From an uncultured Alphaproteobacteria bacterium (GTDB taxonomy: Bacteria; Pseudomonadota; Alphaproteobacteria; RF32; CAG-239), in contig CAJTWX010000014.1 of assembly GCA_910580155.1 (NCBI GenBank), forward strand, positions 1 to 27,696: a DNA stretch of 27,696 nt. The letters run 5' to 3'. Under the pieces are notes generated by a model. That model ran no database searches and had not been told where the DNA came from. It saw nothing but the letters and a program-made list of their open reading frames with translations. Both the position numbers and the translations under genes were made by a program. Shown one piece after another: positions 7,505-16,332 of this stretch. Position 1 is the first letter of the stretch. Each line of letters opens with the position of its first letter.

Positions 7505-8731
7505 TTAATTTGCGGCAGCATTTTTGCGACGATAAATTTTATATAACAGGAAAGCAAAGGCGGCGATGTAAAATGCGCCGAATGCAGCAAAGGCGGCGGA
7601 AAAACTTAAGCCGGCGGCGCCGTTAGCTGGGGCAACGACAAACTTAAACAAAATGAGCGAGATGCCGGATATTGTTTGCTGGAGCATATTGTTGACAGAC
7701 GAGATAGTGGCGCGGGTTTCCTCAATTGCAAAAGTGTGGATATGGTTGATGTTTGCAATTGCAAATGCGAGCTGGAATCCGATGCCGATACAGACGAACA
7801 TCAGACACATTACTGCGAGGTATGGCATTTTGAAATAAAAGCCCAAAATCATACACGCGAAAGAATAGAGGCATAGAAAAGTGGTGACGACCAACAGGCG
7901 GTTAAATCCGAAAAACTTTTTAAGCCGGTTGACGTGATAGGAGAATCCGGCGCGCAGAGCGTGGTTGATGACCGATACAAAACTGAACATAAATACGGGG
8001 GCGGCAGACATCTTTAACAACGGTTGGAAACACCAGCAAAACAGCGAGGTGGTGGAGAATAACAGCGCGGAAAAAATGATGTATAAATTAATGTTTTTAT
8101 TAGTGAGAGTGGCGATGGCGGTTGCTTTGATTTCGGCGAATTTTTGCATTATGGTTACACCGCGCGGTTTGGCAGACGGCGGGTTTGGCAGCGAGGTCAA
8201 AAGCAGGATGCTTGTTAAAGTTAAAATCAGCTCAAGAAAAAGTAAAATGACCGTTCCGAAATGATTATACAAAACTGCGCTGAACAGGGCGGCAAACATT
8301 GCACCGCCTGACATTGCAAAGTTTGTGCGCCCGCATTCTTTGAGCATTCGTCCGGTTTTGTTTTTGCTTTTCAGATAATCATAAATATAACTATCATAAA
8401 CGCCGGATAAAAAGGCGCGGGAAAGCGCGTTAAAAAGCTCGCCCAAAAGCACGATATACACTCCTGAAAAAGAGAGCCATAATGCGGCGCGGAGGAAGAA
8501 ACAAACGAATGCCAAAATCAGGACTTTTTTCTTGGAGATGAGATCGGCGATGTAGCCGCAGGGAACTTCGAAAATAATTCCGGTGAGCTGGAAAATTCCC
8601 TGAAACATAACGAAATCGGCAATGGTCAAACCGTTTTGCTGATAGAATAACAGCAGCACCGGCGCAAGGTATAATTGCGAGCGGAGAAAGCAAGCAATGT
8701 CAAGCTTTTTTAAGGGATTCAGAGATTTCAT
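7505..8731 (-). CDS. MFS transporter, substrate unknown
   Basis: A 408-residue integral membrane protein with the spacing of 12 helices. The cytoplasmic loop between helices 2 and 3 carries a recognisable MFS motif A variant, GYIADLISKKKVL (about residues 58-70). A central loop of about 25 residues separates the two six-helix halves. A second basic loop (HVNRLKKFFGFNR) marks the equivalent position in the C-terminal half. The substrate cannot be inferred; efflux of a small molecule is only a guess. It lies 77 bases upstream of nfeD on the same strand with no clear terminator between, so read-through is possible. The ribosome binding site is weak (AGGCGA). Confidence 0.85.
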   Translation of the reverse strand: MKSLNPLKKLDIACFLRSQLYLAPVLLLFYQQNGLTIADFVMFQGIFQLTGIIFEVPCGYIADLISKKKVLILAFVCFFLRAALWLSFSGVYIVLLGELFNALSRAFLSGVYDSYIYDYLKSKNKTGRMLKECGRTNFAMSGGAMFAALFSAVLYNHFGTVILLFLELILTLTSILLLTSLPNPPSAKPRGVTIMQKFAEIKATAIATLTNKNINLYIIFSALLFSTTSLFCWCFQPLLKMSAAPVFMFSFVSVINHALRAGFSYHVNRLKKFFGFNRLLVVTTFLCLYSFACMILGFYFKMPYLAVMCLMFVCIGIGFQLAFAIANINHIHTFAIEETRATISSVNNMLQQTISGISLILFKFVVAPANGAAGLSFSAAFAAFGAFYIAAFAFLLYKIYRRKNAAAN

Positions 8732-8902
8732 TTCAGTCGCCTTTTTTTAAGTTTTGTGGGTCGATTTTAGAATGTAAGTGATTAAGATATGGTAAATGGT
8801 GTGAACCTCACCTGCATAACTTTGGGATGCGGTGGGTGGATGGAGTATATCGTAATGCGCAACGTGGAAATTTTTGGAGAGTATACTATTTTAGACACAA
8901 AA

Positions 8903-8931
8903 AAAGCCACCTCAAATAAAGGTGGTTTTTT
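8903..8931. terminator. Terminator after the DUF2934 gene
   Basis: CCACCT (8907-8912) pairs with AGGTGG (8920-8925) around a 7-base loop, extended by A-T pairs on both sides. It lies 16 bases past the stop of the minus-strand gene at 8948-9175 and is T-rich on both strands, so it could work in both directions. Confidence 0.82.
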
Positions 8932-8947
8932 CTAGCTCAAGTAAATC

Positions 8948-9175
8948 TTATTTCTTCGATTTGGATTTAGAAGAAGATGTAGATTTTTTAGCAGCTGTTT
9001 TAGTTGCTGTTTTCTTTGCAGAGCAAGAAGAGCTGCAGCAAGATTTTGTAGCTTTAGAGCCATAAATCTGTTCAATTGCCATATTCCAGAATTTTTCATC
9101 CTGACCAAACGGGCAACCAGCATTTTGCCAGTTGTAATATGCAGCTTCTCTGATTAAATTTTCATTGAATGTCAT
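8948..9175 (-). CDS. DUF2934 mini-protein with Cys cluster and Lys-rich tail
   Basis: The 75-residue protein begins with a DUF2934-like segment (residues about 7-38). It shows the family pattern of IRE-AAY, Trp, aG-P-G, then a Trp and Ala-Glu/Ile-Glu helix (LIREAAYYNW, AGCPFGQDEKFW, MAIEQIYG). After it comes a Cys/Ser cluster (CCSSSC, 46-51) and a Lys/Ala/Ser/Thr tail (53-75) resembling a nucleic-acid-binding histone-like tail. DUF2934 has no established function. The ATG has GGAG seven bases upstream, a good promoter at 9213-9240 and its own terminator, so it is an independent and probably well-expressed gene. DNA or RNA binding is inferred from the tail only. Confidence 0.85.
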   Translation of the reverse strand: MTFNENLIREAAYYNWQNAGCPFGQDEKFWNMAIEQIYGSKATKSCCSSSCSAKKTATKTAAKKSTSSSKSKSKK

Positions 9176-9212
9176 TTCAAATCTCCAATAATTTTGTTAT
9201 AAAACAATGTTA

Positions 9213-9240
9213 AGTATAAGTATAAAATTTTTTTTGTAAA
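9213..9240 (-). promoter_or_regulatory. Promoter for the DUF2934 gene
   Basis: Minus strand TTTACA (9235-9240), 16-base spacer dominated by A and T runs, TATACT (9213-9218). The -10 hexamer is duplicated in tandem (TATACTTATACT, 9213-9224). The predicted leader is about 30 bases. Confidence 0.7.
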
Positions 9241-9732
9241 TACAATTTTTCCAATCATATTTTATTTACGTTCTGTATATACATAAATAAATTAAAAAAT
9301 GATTAAAAAAAGAGGGGAAATGTAAATTTTTTTTTGCTTTAAAAAACAGGGTAAAAATATTTGTTTTCGGGGGAGAAAAAACGATAGTTAATTTATTGAA
9401 ACAAAAATATAAAATCGTATGTTGTTTTGGTGAAAAAAAGACTTTTGAAAAATGAGGTGTTTTTGAGGCGGGGAATGATCAAAATATTTTTTTTGCCTCC
9501 TTGTGCAAAACATAAAACGGATGGTTATATTTTGAGCTGGAAAAAAGTGGCGGAAAAGTGCTAAAATCCTGTTTTGTTTTTAAAAACGGTTTTAAAACAA
9601 GATGTTTTTGATTTTAAAAGAAAAAACAAACTAAAAAAACGATTTTTTTTGACAATTTCCTTGCTTTTTTTTTGTTTTGTTTTTATAGATAAAACGTAAC
9701 CTATTTTTTATTTATATTTTGGAGTTATAGTT
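9241..9732. other. AT-rich non-coding stretch upstream of glgB
   Basis: This is the only gene-free stretch over 300 bases without an RNA gene. It is dominated by A-runs and T-runs, including eight- and nine-base T-runs near 9640-9675. It contains an inverted repeat at about 9574-9600 (TTGTTTTTAAAA, ACGG loop, TTTTAAAACAA) and a longer GAGGC/GCCTC pair near 9463-9498. No convincing reading frame, tRNA or riboswitch is visible. The bent, A-tract character suggests an architectural or regulatory region for the glycogen operon. Confidence 0.6.
9661..9689 (+). promoter_or_regulatory. Candidate promoter for the glg operon
   Basis: TTGCTT (9661-9666), 17-base spacer, TATAGA (9684-9689), placed 43 bases before the glgB ATG at 9733. 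A perfect TTGACA at 9649-9654 lies too far from any good -10, so the -35 assignment is uncertain. Confidence 0.45.
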
Positions 9733-12030
9733 ATGGCCAGCACAGTTAAAAAACAGACTGTAAAAAATGAGGAAAAAGGGCAGACGCAGAACTTTGCGAT
9801 TTTAAGCCCAAAGGGAGAGAATATGAAAAATTTACTTTCACAAAAAGAAATGGAATGCATTATTAACGGCGATTATGAAAATGTGATGGCTGTATTGGGT
9901 ATTCACCGCGATAAAGGAAGCAAGGAAGTTTATATCCGCGCGTATAAGCCGAATACAAAAGCAATTGAGCTTTTGGATAGTAATGGCAATTCTTTGGGGA
10001 TGATGACCAAGCTCGACTCCAGAGGTTTTTATCAGATAAATTTAGGGGTTACAAACACAGATGGTTTTAAGCATAAATTTAAAATTACAAATGATAAAAA
10101 CGAATCATACATTGAAGAGGACATTTATTCTTATCCGTCAATTTTAGGTGATATTGACGAGTATTTATTTGCCGAAGGGAATCACCTTGACCTGTATAAA
10201 AAACTTGGTGCGCATTTGATGGAAATCAATGGCGTTAAAGGTGTCGGGTTTTCGGTGTGGGCTCCGAATGCAAAACGCGTTTCGGTTGTTGGTGCTTTTA
10301 ATAACTGGGATGGGCGCGTGAATGTGATGCGTAAGCACTATAACTGTGGTGTGTGGGATATCTTTATTCCGAATATCTGCGAAGGTGAATATTATAAGTT
10401 TGAAGTGAAAACACACGAAGGGTACATTTTGACAAAGAGCGACCCAATGGCTTTTTATGCGGAAGTGCGTCCGAATACGGCGTCTATTGTGTATGACTTG
10501 AACCACTATAATTGGAACGATAACGAGTGGATGAAATATCGTGCGGCATATAACAGCTTTGACAGGGCAACGAGCATTTATGAGGTGCACCTTGGTTCGT
10601 GGCGCAGAAAGGGCGAGAACGGGTCGGAATTTTTGAACTATCGCGAGCTTGCTGATACGCTTGTTCCATATGTTATGAATATGGGTTTTACGCACGTTGA
10701 GTTTTTGCCGGTGTGCGAGCATCCGTTTGACGGTTCTTGGGGATATCAGGTTACTGGGCTTTTTGCGCCAACATCGCGTTTCGGGACTCCTGATGATTTC
10801 CGTTATATGATTGACAAGTTTCACCAAGCTAATATCGGCGTAATTATGGACTGGGTTCCGGCGCATTTCCCGAAAGACGGGCACGGTATGATTGAATTTG
10901 ACGGGACGCATTTGTATGAACACGCTGACCCGCGCAAAGGCGAACACAAAGACTGGGGTACGAAGATTTACAACTTCGGCAGAACCGAGGTCAGCAACGT
11001 GCTTTGCTCCAGCGCTTTATATTGGTTGAAAGAATATCATATTGACGGATTGCGTGTGGATGCGGTCGCATCGATGCTTTATCTGGACTACTCGCGTAAT
11101 GACGGTGAGTGGGTGCCAAATATTTATGGCGGTAATGAGAACCTTGAGGCGATTGCCTTTATCCGCAAGATGAATGAACTTTGCTATGGTAATAACGAAG
11201 GCATTATGACTTGTGCGGAAGAATCGACCGCGTGGCCGATGGTGTCGCGTCCGACCTCTATGGGCGGTTTGGGGTTTGGCTATAAATGGAATATGGGATG
11301 GATGAACGATACACTTTCTTACATCAGTAAAGACCCTGTTTACCGAAAATATGAACACGGCAAGTTGACGTTTGGTTTGCTCTATGCGTTTAACGAAAAC
11401 TTTATCCTGCCGATTTCACACGATGAGGTTGTTCACGGCAAAGGCTCGATGTTGCAGAAGATGCCGGGGGATGAATGGCAGAAGTTTGCCAACCTGCGCG
11501 CGTACTACGGGTTTATGTGGACACATCCGGGCAAGAAACTGTTGTTTATGGGCAATGAGTTCGGGCAGGATTGGGAATGGAATGCGAACGAGAGCCTGAG
11601 ATGGCATTTATTGCAGTACCCGATGTATAAAGGAATGCAAAACTGTGTGCGCGATTTGAACCTGATGTATAAAGGAAATTCGGCGTTTTATGAAGAAGAT
11701 TTTGATGGTAAGGGGTTTGAGTGGATTGACCACGCAAATGCGAATGACAGCGTGATTTCATACATCCGCCGTGGTCACGATTATAACAATTATATGATTG
11801 TGGTTTCCAATTTTACGCCAGTGGTTCGTCATAACTTCAAAATCGGTGTGCCGGACAGCGGCGTTTATCAGGAAATCTTTAACAGTGATGATAAGAGTTA
11901 TTGGGGCAGCGGTATCAAGAATGGTGGCGAGATTTATGCTTCCGGTGAGGGAATGCACGGTCGTCCGCATTCGATTGAGCTGACATTGCCGCCGCTTTCT
12001 ACTATCGTGTTAAAGCACATCAGATATTAA
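9733..12030 (+). CDS. glgB: 1,4-alpha-glucan branching enzyme (GH13)
   Basis: Cytosolic branching enzyme (EC 2.4.1.18) that moves alpha-1,4 oligoglucans to alpha-1,6 branch points in glycogen. The 765 residues comprise a leader, an N-terminal CBM48-like beta domain (about 145-255, with GFSVWAPNAKRVSVVGAFNNW), the GH13 barrel and a C-terminal beta domain. Catalytic regions are DWVPAHFPKD (373-382), GLRVDAV with nucleophile Asp443, AEEST (acid Glu at 496-497) and ISHDEV with His563-Asp564. ATG 9733 has GGAG eight bases upstream. A second in-frame ATG at 9823 (residue 31) has GGGAG five bases upstream and would remove a Lys/Gln-rich 30-residue leader. It is the first gene of the glgB-glgX-malQ operon. 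Confidence 0.96.
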   Translation: MASTVKKQTVKNEEKGQTQNFAILSPKGENMKNLLSQKEMECIINGDYENVMAVLGIHRDKGSKEVYIRAYKPNTKAIELLDSNGNSLGMMTKLDSRGFYQINLGVTNTDGFKHKFKITNDKNESYIEEDIYSYPSILGDIDEYLFAEGNHLDLYKKLGAHLMEINGVKGVGFSVWAPNAKRVSVVGAFNNWDGRVNVMRKHYNCGVWDIFIPNICEGEYYKFEVKTHEGYILTKSDPMAFYAEVRPNTASIVYDLNHYNWNDNEWMKYRAAYNSFDRATSIYEVHLGSWRRKGENGSEFLNYRELADTLVPYVMNMGFTHVEFLPVCEHPFDGSWGYQVTGLFAPTSRFGTPDDFRYMIDKFHQANIGVIMDWVPAHFPKDGHGMIEFDGTHLYEHADPRKGEHKDWGTKIYNFGRTEVSNVLCSSALYWLKEYHIDGLRVDAVASMLYLDYSRNDGEWVPNIYGGNENLEAIAFIRKMNELCYGNNEGIMTCAEESTAWPMVSRPTSMGGLGFGYKWNMGWMNDTLSYISKDPVYRKYEHGKLTFGLLYAFNENFILPISHDEVVHGKGSMLQKMPGDEWQKFANLRAYYGFMWTHPGKKLLFMGNEFGQDWEWNANESLRWHLLQYPMYKGMQNCVRDLNLMYKGNSAFYEEDFDGKGFEWIDHANANDSVISYIRRGHDYNNYMIVVSNFTPVVRHNFKIGVPDSGVYQEIFNSDDKSYWGSGIKNGGEIYASGEGMHGRPHSIELTLPPLSTIVLKHIRY

Positions 12031-12045
12031 GCAAAGAGAGGGAAT

Positions 12046-14121
12046 ATGCCGGATATTAAAGTTTGGGACGGGCGTTCGTATCCTCTGGGGGCAACTCCGG
12101 ATGAGTGGGGTGTGAACTTTGCCTTGTTTTCTGCCGGAGCAACACGGGTTGAGCTGTGTTTGTTTGACAAGAGCGGGGTAACGGAAACAGCGCGCTATGA
12201 ACTGCCTGTCCGCGAAAACAATATCTGGCATATTTACCTTGAGGGCGTTAAGGCGGGGCAGGTTTACGGCTATCGCGTGTATGGTCCGTATGAGCCGGCG
12301 AGGGGGAAGCGTTTTAACCCGAATAAGCTGCTTATTGACCCATATGCCAAAAAGCTCGTCGGGCGGCTGATTTGGAACAAGGCAATTTTCGGGTATGATA
12401 CTGAAAGCCCCGAGAAAGATTTGTCTTTTTCAACGCTTGACAGTGCGCCTTATGTTCCGAAATCAGTGGTTGTGGGCGAAAATGAGTTTGACTGGAGCGA
12501 TGATGTGCCGCCGCAGGTTGACCCTGCCAAAACGGTTTTTTATGAGCTTCACGTTAAAGGCTTTACCAAAGCGCATCCGAAGGTGCAGGACAATAAACGC
12601 GGTACGTTTGCAGGGCTTGCCAGCCGCAGCGTGTGCAGCTATCTGAACTGGCTCGGGGTGACTTCGGTTGAGCTTATGCCCGTGAATGCTTTTATGGGCG
12701 AACGCAATGTCGGAATGCGCGATAATTATTGGGGCTATGAAACATTGAGCTTTTTTGCGCTGGAACCGAGTTATTTGGTGGGGGCAAATGTCGATGATTT
12801 TAAAAAGATGGTTAAGCGCTTTCACGAAAGCGGGATGGAAGTTATCCTTGATATGGTGTATAACCATACATTTGAAGGGAATCATTTAGGACCGACACTG
12901 TGTTATCGGGGAATCGACAACGAAAGCTATTACACTTTAGATGGTGCCAACAAACGATACTATTATGACAGCACGGGGTGCGGGGCGTCGTTTAACTTGC
13001 AGAACCCATATGTTTTGACGTTGGTGATGGACTCGATGCGTTATTTTGTGGAAGAAATGCATATTGACGGGTTCAGGCTTGATTTGGCAACATCACTTGC
13101 GCGTGTGCGGCAGGAATTTACGCAGCACAGCGGCTTTTTGATGTCGGTGCGTCAAGATGAGGTGATGCAGCTTGTTAAGATTGCAGCTGAGCCGTGGGAT
13201 ATCGGGATTGGGGGCTATCAGCTCGGGGCGTTTCCTCCAGGGATGATGGAGTGGAACGACCGTTACCGCGATGTGGTGCGGCGGTTTTGGCGCGGCGATG
13301 ACCGGCAGGTCGGAGAACTGGCGAGCCGTATTGCCGGCTCAAGCGATATTTTCGGGCCGAGCCACCGGACTATCTGGAGTTCGGTCAACTATATTACCGT
13401 GCACGACGGGATGACGCTTAATGATTTGGTGACGTATAACCATAAGCATAATTTTGCGAACGGGGAAGACAACCGCGACGGAACGGATGCGAACTGGAGC
13501 TGGAATTCCGGTATTGAGGGAATGAGCACGGATAAACAGATTATGGAAAACCGCAAGCTCCGGCTGCGGGCGATGATGGCTACCTTGCTGCTTTCGTTTG
13601 GAACGCCGATTATCCGTGCGGGCGATGAGTTTTTGAATACGCAGTTTGGCAACAACAATGCGTATTGTCAGGATAACGTTATTTCGTATTTGATGTGGGA
13701 AACGTTTTGCACGGAAGAAATCAACAATATCCGTTTTGTGAAAAAGCTGATTAAGCTGCGTAAACGGATGGGGATTTTTAATCGCAAAAATTTCTTTACG
13801 GGAACAGTGGTTGACCATAAGCAGGGGCTTAAGGATATTGCGTGGTACACGGATAAAGGGACGGAGTTTACGCAGGCAGACTGGTATCAGGCGAGCCGCA
13901 AGAGCCTTGCATATGTGGTCGTGGCACACGAAAAGCTGTTTATGGTGGTTTTGAATGCGAATGCGAATAACTTAAAATGGAAGTTGCCAAACATCAAAAA
14001 ATCTTATAAATGGAATTTACTGATGGACAGTTCCGAAAGGTTTGAAGCCGAGCGTCTGGGCGCCGGAGCAGAGATTTGGGTGCCGGCGTGGTCGGTATTG
14101 TGTTTTGAAATAAAAAAGTAG
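12046..14121 (+). CDS. glgX: Glycogen debranching enzyme, GlgX (GH13 isoamylase type)
   Basis: Hydrolyses alpha-1,6 branches of glycogen, preferably limit dextrins. The 691-residue protein starts with a CBM48-type domain (about 10-110, with GVNFALFSAGATRVELCLF and YGYRVYGPYEP). The catalytic barrel carries LDMVYNHT (268-275), GFRLDLA with nucleophile Asp346, IAAEPWD with acid Glu382 and VHDGMT with His453-Asp454. Further GlgX/isoamylase marks are EWNDRYRDVVRRFWRGD, NGEDNRDG and GNNNAYCQDN. Length and motif order are normal. The start lies 15 bases after glgB with GAGAGGG as ribosome binding site, and malQ follows 10 bases after its stop, so one transcript is expected. Confidence 0.96.
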   Translation: MPDIKVWDGRSYPLGATPDEWGVNFALFSAGATRVELCLFDKSGVTETARYELPVRENNIWHIYLEGVKAGQVYGYRVYGPYEPARGKRFNPNKLLIDPYAKKLVGRLIWNKAIFGYDTESPEKDLSFSTLDSAPYVPKSVVVGENEFDWSDDVPPQVDPAKTVFYELHVKGFTKAHPKVQDNKRGTFAGLASRSVCSYLNWLGVTSVELMPVNAFMGERNVGMRDNYWGYETLSFFALEPSYLVGANVDDFKKMVKRFHESGMEVILDMVYNHTFEGNHLGPTLCYRGIDNESYYTLDGANKRYYYDSTGCGASFNLQNPYVLTLVMDSMRYFVEEMHIDGFRLDLATSLARVRQEFTQHSGFLMSVRQDEVMQLVKIAAEPWDIGIGGYQLGAFPPGMMEWNDRYRDVVRRFWRGDDRQVGELASRIAGSSDIFGPSHRTIWSSVNYITVHDGMTLNDLVTYNHKHNFANGEDNRDGTDANWSWNSGIEGMSTDKQIMENRKLRLRAMMATLLLSFGTPIIRAGDEFLNTQFGNNNAYCQDNVISYLMWETFCTEEINNIRFVKKLIKLRKRMGIFNRKNFFTGTVVDHKQGLKDIAWYTDKGTEFTQADWYQASRKSLAYVVVAHEKLFMVVLNANANNLKWKLPNIKKSYKWNLLMDSSERFEAERLGAGAEIWVPAWSVLCFEIKK

Positions 14122-14131
14122 GAGAGTATAT

Positions 14132-16255
14132 ATGAGTGAACTATTAAAAAAACTCGCAGACAAACTGAATATTTGTACAATTTTTACATATGGATGCGGA
14201 ACGATTAAAACTACGGTCGTTTCAGACGAGCAGCTTCGCTTTTTTATTGAAAGCTTCGGGTATGATGCGAAAAATGACGATGAGATACAGCGTTCGCTTG
14301 ACAGAATTGAGAAAAAACGCTGGCAGCAGGCGATGGATGCGATTTATGTGGTGACGGTGGATGACAAGGCTTTTGATATTGTTTTGAGCGAGGAAGAGGC
14401 AAAAGGTAATGTGACCGTAAGCTATGCTTTAGAGGGTAAGAGCGATTTTAAGCCGCTTGATGTGACGTTTTGCGAAGAAGAAAAAAGAAATGCGTATGTT
14501 AAATTAAAGGGGAATATCGGGACAACGCTTGAGCCGAATTATTACGATGTTGTGGTTAAGACGGTTAAAGGTGAATATAAAACAGTGTTGGCTGTTGCAC
14601 CGACACAGTGTTATGCACTTGATAAAAAAGGCAAGGAAAAATTATTTGGCTTTGCAGTGCAGTTGTATTCGCTCAAGAGCCGGCGCAACTGGGGGGTAGG
14701 CGATTTTACCGATTTGGAAAATATGGTGGATTTGATGGCAGACAGTGGCGGCGATATTATCGGCTTAAACCCGCTTAATGTATTGCAGCACGATTTTCCG
14801 GAAACGGCAAGTCCGTATGCGTCGTCCAGCAGATTATTTTTGAACCCGATTTATATTGATGTTGAGAAAGTACCGTTTTATGAAGAGGGCGATAAAGACG
14901 GGCAGGCAATTTGGTTTGCGAAAGAAAAAGAAAATATCGACTATACGGCGGTGTATAACGCAAAAATCCGTGCGCTGCGTAATATTTATGCGCGGGTGAA
15001 GGCCAATGACTGTTCGGATTATGCAAAAGAGTTTGATGCTTTTAAGGCTGCTGATACGGGCGAATTGCACAGGCTTGCTGTTTTTCAGGCTATCAGCGAA
15101 GAGCGCGTCAAACTAAAAGGCAAGGCTTCTAAGCAGTGGGAAGAGTCTTTAAGTTCGGCTTTATCAAACGGAGTGGAAAAGTTTGCCGCAGAACACCTGT
15201 ATGAAGTGGATTTCTTTAAGTTTTTACAATTTGAGGCGGACAGGCAGCTGCGTTTGGTAGAGAAGAAAATCAAAGAGCGCAATCTGGTTATCGGGCTTTA
15301 CCGCGATTTACCGGTCGGCGTTTCAAAAGACAGTGCAGAGTTTTGGGGAGATAAATATCTGTATATGCAGGGTAGCGGAGCCGGTGCGCCGCCGGATAAT
15401 TATTTTCCGACCGGTCAGAAATGGCAGCTTGGCGCATTTAATCCTTTTGAATTGAAAGAACGTTGCTATAAGCCGTTTATCCGGATTTTGCGTGCGAATA
15501 TGCGTTATGCTGGTGCGGTGAGAATTGACCACGTTATGGGGCTTTCCCGTTTGTATGTTATTCCGGATAGAGGGGAAGAGGGAACGTACATCTGCTATAA
15601 TGAGAAAGATATGCTCAATATTTTGGCACTTGAGAGTCATTTGAACAAGTGTGTGGTTGTTGGTGAGTGTATCGGCAATGTGGCAGGTGGTTTTAAAGAA
15701 ATGCTTACCAGCCGCAATATTTATTCACTCGGCGTATTGTGGGTGGAACGCAATGACGAGAACGGAACACTTAAAGCGCCACACGAGTATGAAGCCAAAT
15801 ATTTCGCGTCTGTCGGTACGCACGATATGCCGCCGCTCAAAGCTTGGTGGTATGGAACGGAAATCGGGATTATGAAAGATTTAGGGCTGTTTACGGAAGA
15901 AGAGGCACGCGGTGGTTACGGCTGGCGCGAACACGAACGCAGACTGCTTTTGAGCGCGTTGGATAATGAGCGGGTTTGGCCGGAAGACAGATACCGCCAC
16001 TCAGACTATCTCTATGGTGATGGTTATCCCGAGGGAATCGAAGAGGCTGTGCACTCATATATGGCAAAAACTAACAGCGAAGTGTTTATGCTTCAGCCTG
16101 AGGATATTTTCCAGTCAATGAAAGTACAGAACCTTCCGGGGACGGATATTGACAAGTATCCGAACTGGCGGAGCAAGTTGCCGGTGGATATTGAAGATAT
16201 GGCTTCAAGTGAAGCTTATCACCGTAATATCGGTGCGGTTAAGAAATGGCGCTAG
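14132..16255 (+). CDS. malQ: 4-alpha-glucanotransferase (amylomaltase, GH77)
   Basis: Disproportionating enzyme (EC 2.4.1.25) that transfers maltooligosaccharide units and recycles short glucans left by debranching. The 707 residues include an N-terminal beta-rich domain of the long MalQ type (about 1-165) and the GH77 barrel. Visible GH77 elements are RRNWGVGDFTDL (184-195), ASPYASSSRLFLNPIYID (226-243), GLYRDLPVGV (388-397), RIDHVMGL with nucleophile Asp466, GECIGNVAGG with acid Glu512 and GTHDMPPLKAWW with Asp565. The acid region reads GEC-IG where GED-LG is usual; the Glu itself is kept. It is the third gene of the glg operon, and a strong hairpin follows its stop. Confidence 0.95.
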   Translation: MSELLKKLADKLNICTIFTYGCGTIKTTVVSDEQLRFFIESFGYDAKNDDEIQRSLDRIEKKRWQQAMDAIYVVTVDDKAFDIVLSEEEAKGNVTVSYALEGKSDFKPLDVTFCEEEKRNAYVKLKGNIGTTLEPNYYDVVVKTVKGEYKTVLAVAPTQCYALDKKGKEKLFGFAVQLYSLKSRRNWGVGDFTDLENMVDLMADSGGDIIGLNPLNVLQHDFPETASPYASSSRLFLNPIYIDVEKVPFYEEGDKDGQAIWFAKEKENIDYTAVYNAKIRALRNIYARVKANDCSDYAKEFDAFKAADTGELHRLAVFQAISEERVKLKGKASKQWEESLSSALSNGVEKFAAEHLYEVDFFKFLQFEADRQLRLVEKKIKERNLVIGLYRDLPVGVSKDSAEFWGDKYLYMQGSGAGAPPDNYFPTGQKWQLGAFNPFELKERCYKPFIRILRANMRYAGAVRIDHVMGLSRLYVIPDRGEEGTYICYNEKDMLNILALESHLNKCVVVGECIGNVAGGFKEMLTSRNIYSLGVLWVERNDENGTLKAPHEYEAKYFASVGTHDMPPLKAWWYGTEIGIMKDLGLFTEEEARGGYGWREHERRLLLSALDNERVWPEDRYRHSDYLYGDGYPEGIEEAVHSYMAKTNSEVFMLQPEDIFQSMKVQNLPGTDIDKYPNWRSKLPVDIEDMASSEAYHRNIGAVKKWR

Positions 16256-16280
16256 TTTCAGGGGGTAAGGCGTAGTAAAT

Positions 16281-16314
16281 GCAACAGGCAGAAACAGTTG
16301 TTTCTGCCCGTTGC
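16281..16314 (+). terminator. Strong hairpin between malQ and the GT-C gene
   Basis: A 15-base stem (16281-16295 with 16300-16314, one A-C mismatch) closes an AGTT loop 26 bases after the malQ stop. It has no T-run, so it is more likely an RNA-stabilising, processing or attenuation hairpin than a full terminator. It falls inside the upstream in-frame extension of the next gene, which argues that the extension is not translated. Confidence 0.65.
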
Positions 16315-16332
16315 AGTATAAAAGGGCAGATT

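Noticed and set aside
10165..10947. Long minus-strand frame of 260 codons inside glgB
   Set aside because: Antisense to conserved catalytic parts of glgB. The His/Arg/Ile-rich composition is typical of a shadow frame.
16279..16332. First 18 codons of the GT-C frame as part of the protein
   Set aside because: They encode through a 15-bp hairpin and precede a better start with a Shine-Dalgarno-like AAGGG.
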